Shown here: positions 59,328-64,000 of the stretch, in pieces
Position numbering within the stretch: position 1 is the stretch's first letter
Layout: each line of letters starts with the position of its first letter
Origin: Desmodesmus armatus
Lineage: Eukaryota > Chlorophyta > Chlorophyceae > Sphaeropleales > Scenedesmaceae
Length of the DNA stretch: 64,000 nucleotides
Direction: 5' to 3'
NCBI GenBank assembly: GCA_007449985.2
Contig: VIIQ02000249.1
Coordinates: forward strand, 1 to 64,000
The notes under the pieces: generated by a model
What the model saw: the letters and a program-made list of their open reading frames with translations, nothing else
Databases searched by the model: none
What the model was told of the DNA's origin: nothing
Program-made: the position numbers and the translations under genes

Positions 59328-60150
59328 CTTTACAGCAGTTTTGCTACAGCTGCAGAACGTCCCTGCACAGTCATCATGACATCTGTACAGATCACAAATG
59401 CAACGATGGGGTGGGTGCTCGGGAGAGCCCCGGGAGTGGGGGGGGGGGGGGGTCAGAGACAAGGAAGGGAGAAAAAACACATTCTTTTGCAAACACTCTT
59501 GATTGCGGCTATGTGCATTCGGCCTGGACCGCGATCAATTGCGCAAACATATATGGACTACCAGACACATGGCCCTGCGACGCCGCAGCTAACTTAATTG
59601 CACTATTCATTCTGGTATGTGCTGTTCGTTTGTGTATGCTCCGACCGGGGGTTTCATGCACATGCTCTTATGCCCTAAATGTGTACTGTAGCACCCAGTA
59701 CCTACTGCTGTCTGGTGGCCAGTGTCGCATCTGGATTATGGTATTCGCGGACGGAATCATTGGTAAGTTATGGTGTTGGTTTTGCAACAGTGAACAGCTC
59801 CAGAAGCCAACAGAACCTGGGCAGCACAGGTGCCAGCTGGCCAGAAATTTTCAGTTTGGCAGCTTCCACGAAACAACCAGCATGGTATACACTTTGTCTT
59901 GTCTACAACTTGCATTGCCTCATCTTAATATTCGAAGAGCTCCCTCTCCAATGTATGCATGAGAGCAGCCGACCAATGTTAGCAGCAGTGTCTCTGTGTT
60001 GTTGTCTACATGGCTGCAAGGCCTACCTATTGTCAGGTGAACCGTTGCACACACGAACTACTGTTCTGTTTGGGAAAACGCAGCAGCCCCAATAGTTTTG
60101 TGTGTGCTTGCAGGTGCTGCTGGACAGTGATGGCAGCGGCTGCTTCCCAA
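59328..60150. other. 3' flank of CYP97A, no gene seen
   Basis: Includes a poly-G run at about 59,439-59,452. No coding signal. Confidence 0.4.
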
Positions 60151-60460
60151 GCATCACTGAAGGCTTGCTGCATGTTGCAAAACCGACCCCAATGGCATAG
60201 ACCCGGTTAAGAACGCCAACCGCCTGAGTGTTATGCACTCTGAGCCCTGGGGCTCTGTATGGTTGTGTTGGTGGGCAGCGGGTAGGACTCGTCTTGCGCC
60301 ACAAGCCTTGAGCCTGTGGTTGTGGGGGGATGTTGGATCAGCATCCCTCCCGCAGACTTGGACGCTTGAGGGGTTGGTGGCGCAGCATGGCATGCCTTTG
60401 GCGATGCCAGGGACTGCCCTGCAGTCATGGCAGCCGGTCACAACAAACATCTGGTAGGCA
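60150..60460 (+). repeat. Array-family copy 11 (D-like, inverted)
   Basis: Opposite orientation to the 34-40 kb array. GAGTGTTATGCACTCTGAGC and the stem GGGGGGATGTTGGATCAGCA...TCCC are kept. It is flanked by an acceptor-like CTTGCAG/GT (60,114) and a donor-like CTG/GTAGGC (60,453). Confidence 0.8.
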
Positions 60461-60879
60461 GCAACAGACATTCATGTTGAATTGCAAGGGCAAACAAGCA
60501 AGCAGATGCAGTTATGCCTGTGGCCCTCCAGGCCACCCTAAATGCCAGCAGCATGCAGCGCCTGCATTATCCTGTGGTGATGGCATCTGAGCTCCCCTGT
60601 TGCACTATATCCTCTTTGCTGCCTGCCTGCATCGTCCACTTACCGTAAGTAACCCTGAGGGGCCATCTTGAACAGAACAAAACAAAATGGGGGACCTGTC
60701 CACCAGCCTATAAGGGGCCTCTTCCTGCTGGACAGCTGCCATGGTCTTGAAGCACTTGGGCAGCAGGACAGCAGCTGGATCACTCTACATGCCATGCTTG
60801 CATCACCAAATGATGCATGCTCATGTGTGTTGCAGGCAGCACTGGCAGCTTGAGGCGCTATTGGCAGCAGAAGAAGGGC

Positions 60880-60990
60880 CCTGCCGCAGAGGTGTCGCAT
60901 GATGCTTTGTCCCAACTCCAATGGCAACAGCTGGGTTGACGTCGTCACCACCTTTGGTGGCACCAAGGGCATTGCAATGCCGGAAGCTTG
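60880..60990 (+). repeat. Array-family fragment 12
   Basis: Only the leading block is left: TCCCAACTCCAATGGCAACA with the following GACGTCGTCACC. Confidence 0.5.
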
Positions 60991-61139
60991 TTACGGCAAA
61001 TTGTCCTAGCAGGAGCCTTCTGCACTGGAAGCCGTCCAGAACTGGCAGAAGACTGCCAGATAAGTATCTGAGAGCTTGTGTACAGCAGACACAAGGCGCT
61101 AACAATTCCAGCAGGGCAGTGCTGCCTCAAAAGGTGTAC

Positions 61140-61385
61140 CATGCTGGTGTGATGCTTCAACCCTGACTGCAAGGGCTGGGTTTACGTCATCAGCCGCCTG
61201 GGTGTCATGCACCTTGAGCCCTGGGGCTCTGTATGGCCTAAGCTGATGGTCACTGGCCGGGTGAGTCCTGCGCCACGAGCCTAGTGCGTGTGGTGGTGGG
61301 AGGGTATTGGTCTCGATACCCTCCCGGCAGGTACTTGTCGCTTGAGGGGTTGGCAGACTCCGCTGGCAGCATGCATCAAGCACTA
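61140..61385 (+). repeat. Array-family copy 13
   Basis: Has GGGTGTCATGCACCTTGAGC, GGGGCTCTGTATGG, and a stem GGGAGGGTATTGGTCTCGAT...ACCCTCCC. CGCTTGAGGGGTTGGC follows. Confidence 0.7.
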
Positions 61386-63031
61386 GCATCATAGCATCGC
61401 TGTTGGAATCTGGCCACCATCCACCTGCTGACAATTACTAATAAAGACGGATTTTATGCTGCTCCCTGTGCTGCAGAGGTCACTGCAGGCATAGTATGTC
61501 ACAACCTGGAGGGATGGATGCATTGCACGCAGCCGTGGGCCCTTGGCTTGGCAGCAGCTTGGCAGTTGAAGTGTGTAACATTGTCGAGTGTGTGACCTTG
61601 CTGATCTTGCCCAAGATGCTTTGGTTGGAAGCCAGTGCTGGCACTGAGGCAGGCTAAAGCACAGCCATGCTGTTGAGTCCATGTATTTTATTTCCTCAGT
61701 GAACACTGCTTGAAATACTACCCCAGTGACACGCCTTGGCAGCTGAAGCACAAGAACACACACAATCCCCATTGGATGAAGCACCCGAACCAGCTTGACT
61801 TGATGTGATGCCTAGGCATTTCATCAGCACTCCCACTATTCACTACCACCCACATTGTTACATGCCAAAGCTTCATGACAGCATTGAACCCTGCCTGGGG
61901 ACTGCCGTCTACAGCTGCACCGGCAGGTGCATCCGTCCAAAGCTGAGTCAGCCCCCAGAGCAGCCAGTGGGAGTCACTGCTGGCCAACATTCCTGTCAAA
62001 ACCGTGTTGAAAGCAAGAATGGCAGAAGACCGTCATGAACCATGAACCAACCACAGCCACACACTCTCAGCACAGTTGATAGGCTCCAAATCAGAGTCAC
62101 TGCCGCGCAGCTGCATGCACGATCGATAAGCCTGCATATCAATGTCGGACTGACTGGCCGTGATGTTGCTTGCACAGCAACCCAGCGCAAGTTCAGCACA
62201 ACTGCTTGTGACGTCACATGTGCTAGACAAAAAGCACCCAGCCTATGGCATAGTCATGACAACCAGCCAGACATAGTCATGACAACCACAGCTTCTGATC
62301 CAGGCCGTCAACTCGACAGGAGCAAGAACGGGTGCAGGAACGACCTACCATATGCCTGCGACAGGTGCGTTCAAGGCAAGCCTGCTGACCACTACTGCAA
62401 CTGCACGCGATAGCAGATGCACACCATGTCAACCATGCTCACAGCCAGCCGCAAACCAGCTGCCGCACACCCCAACTTGGTCCAGAGCTGTCTCATGCAG
62501 CGATGAGTTTATGAAGTGCGCACAGTTTTTGAACACCCAGCGCAGCTTCGATCCTGCATGCGGGTGCGTCTGTATAGGAAACTACTGCTGTCTGGGAAGG
62601 CAGTGTTTTGACGGGCCGCTGCACCGGCTGCAGACATGCATCATCTCCTGCCACGGCAGTCAGTTTGTCGAGGTGGCTGGAAGCCTACAAACAAGGGCAG
62701 ACAGCACATGTTTGTTACAGTGGCAAAGCAGGACAAAACTGCATCATGACACGGTGGTGTGAATGTTATGATGGCCAGCACTTGTTGATGGACCACAACC
62801 GCAAGTGAAGAACAATTAAAAAAGCAACCGCTTGTAGATGGCACCACAAGTTGCAGACTTTATGTTCAAAGTCTGCCACTGACATCTGAGATGGCATGCC
62901 GCATGCCATGATTGCGTCATGCATGGGTCACGGTGTGCTGTCCATATCGACTGTCCAATTTCTGCTGCAGTAGGGGCAATACATACCTGCTCAGCCTTGT
63001 GTTGATGGTGTGCTGGCCAGCACCGCATCCA
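61386..63031. other. Intergenic stretch, no gene seen
   Basis: No domain-bearing frame on either strand. A minus-strand TGTAA (about 62,715) could serve the leucine-rich-repeat gene. Confidence 0.4.
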
Positions 63032-64000
63032 TTACTCTGCTAGTGCTGCAGCCGCCTGTCGCGCCACCTCAGGGTTGCTGTGGTCCAGGAGGTAGGGGTG
63101 CCGCCACACTTGACGCCACACAGGCTCCATGTCTCCATTGGGATTGTAGTCAGGAACCTGTAGAGTTGCACATGACAACAGCAGCAGCAGCAGCATGCAT
63201 GGTGAGCAGATGATAGAATCTGTCAACCACAGTTGAGTACTTGAGGCCGAGATGCAGGTGCTAGTTTGAGCTTGAGGCCTGACCAACGGTCCAGACCCCC
63301 ACCCCCTGATTGTGCCACAACATGCCTTTAACAGTTTAGCTCAGCTAGAACTTCTTGCAGTAAAGTTCAGCCTCAGCGGGGCTGGCTTGATATCAACAGC
63401 TATTGCATCAACAGACTCTGCTAGTGCAGGTTGTCGGCACCTGAGGCGCCCCACCAATGAGGTGCAGCGTAGCACAAACTTTGTGGTATGGCATAGCACA
63501 TGGTCTGCACAGTGCATATGCAATACCAAGCATCATTATCTCTTTCAAGTTCAGCCATACCTCAACGCATCCCATCACCTGATCGCCCAGAATAAGAAGT
63601 CAGCATTCATCATGTCGAGAGACAAAGCTGTGAGCTGCTTCATCCGTGGCAGCAGCAGTAGTAGCCCCTCTCCAGACTTGGGAGCCCCCATCACTCGACA
63701 GTCAAGCCACAGGTGCAGCTGTTGCAACCCTGTCAGCTGAGCAACACCTGCCAGCTCCTCGCCTGTGGAAGAACTGGACAGCGCCAGATATTGCAGCGCG
63801 CTCAGCTTCTGCAGCGGGGCCAACAGTTGTGCGCTGTCGTCCAAACTCTGGGCATTGAACTGCTGTAGGCCAGGGCAGCAGGCAACCAGGCGGCTGCCTT
63901 GCGGGGCTAGAGCCCAATCGCCGTCTGGCTGCTTGACGCATGCGAGCTGCAGTTGAGTGAGTTGTGGCAACTGCCCGCCAGCACGGAACATGTGCTCCCA
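63032..64000 (-). CDS. Leucine-rich-repeat protein, 3' end (partial)
   Basis: The last three exons of a gene entering from the right edge: (64000)-63579, 63504-63441 and 63157-63032, phase-consistent, ending at TAA 63032-63034. The first part carries leucine-rich repeats (LPQLTQLQLACV; LQKLSALQYLALSSS; VAQLTGLQQLHLWL; LPRMKQLTALSLDMM) with about 22-25-residue spacing, a protein-interaction solenoid. The last two exons give a conserved-looking non-repeat tail (VCATLHLIGGAPQ then YNPNGDMEPVWRQVWRHPYL). No kinase or TIR domain is in view. Function cannot be given from this part. The small middle exon was placed by phase and splice sites. Confidence 0.7.

Overview
The window is nuclear DNA of a eukaryotic green alga, most likely a chlamydomonadalean. 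The evidence is dense GT-AG introns, CAG/CTG-rich sequence, TGTAA (not AATAAA) motifs downstream of stops, and a plastid-type CYP97A carotene hydroxylase. A Haematococcus-like alga is my guess from texture and gene content; I could not test it. There are no operons, CRISPR arrays or bacterial features. I recognise no tRNA or rRNA gene by eye. Gene models were built by hand from splice sites and reading-phase continuity, so internal exon joins are better supported than first exons.

Layout. Positions 1-3,431 (minus) hold the 5' part of an MscS-type mechanosensitive channel that runs off the left edge. Positions 4,098-5,955 (minus) hold a secreted TolB/PD40 beta-propeller protein with a TATA box. 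Positions 6,763-11,756 (minus) hold an 851-residue EF-hand protein, divergent from a FYVE-like zinc-finger gene at 12,344-14,107 (plus). Then come a secretory phospholipase A2 (16,686-17,526, minus), a LigB/DOPA-type extradiol dioxygenase whose two longest introns carry (CTG)40 and (CTG)32 (18,189-20,608, minus), and a class IV-like histone deacetylase (21,892-25,907, minus). The deacetylase is divergent from a secreted CHRD-domain protein with a TATA box (26,379-27,926, plus).

Positions 28-41 kb are repeat-rich. They hold a PIF/Harbinger-like MITE, a BTB-domain gene (31,120-32,425, minus), a 5'-truncated LINE tail, a tandem array of about 0.25-0.3 kb repeat units (34.0-40.4 kb), and a long perfect-looking hairpin. 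Positions 41,656-44,976 (plus) encode a 970-residue protein I do not recognise. Positions 45,663-59,271 (plus) are a 13-exon CYP97A-type P450 gene; its seventh exon is separated from the sixth by a 7 kb intron holding an apparently intact two-ORF LINE in antisense. The right end has more copies of the tandem-array repeat, inverted, and the last exons of a leucine-rich-repeat protein (63,032-64,000, minus).

How the genes relate. The genes are functionally unrelated neighbours. The plausible themes are plastid carotenoid metabolism (CYP97A), calcium and lipid signalling (EF-hand, PLA2, FYVE-like finger, MscS channel) and cell-surface proteins (PD40, CHRD). The most unusual property is structural. 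Short tandem duplications that copy an exon edge with its splice site occur at least seven times in three genes, leaving decoy splice sites beside the functional ones.
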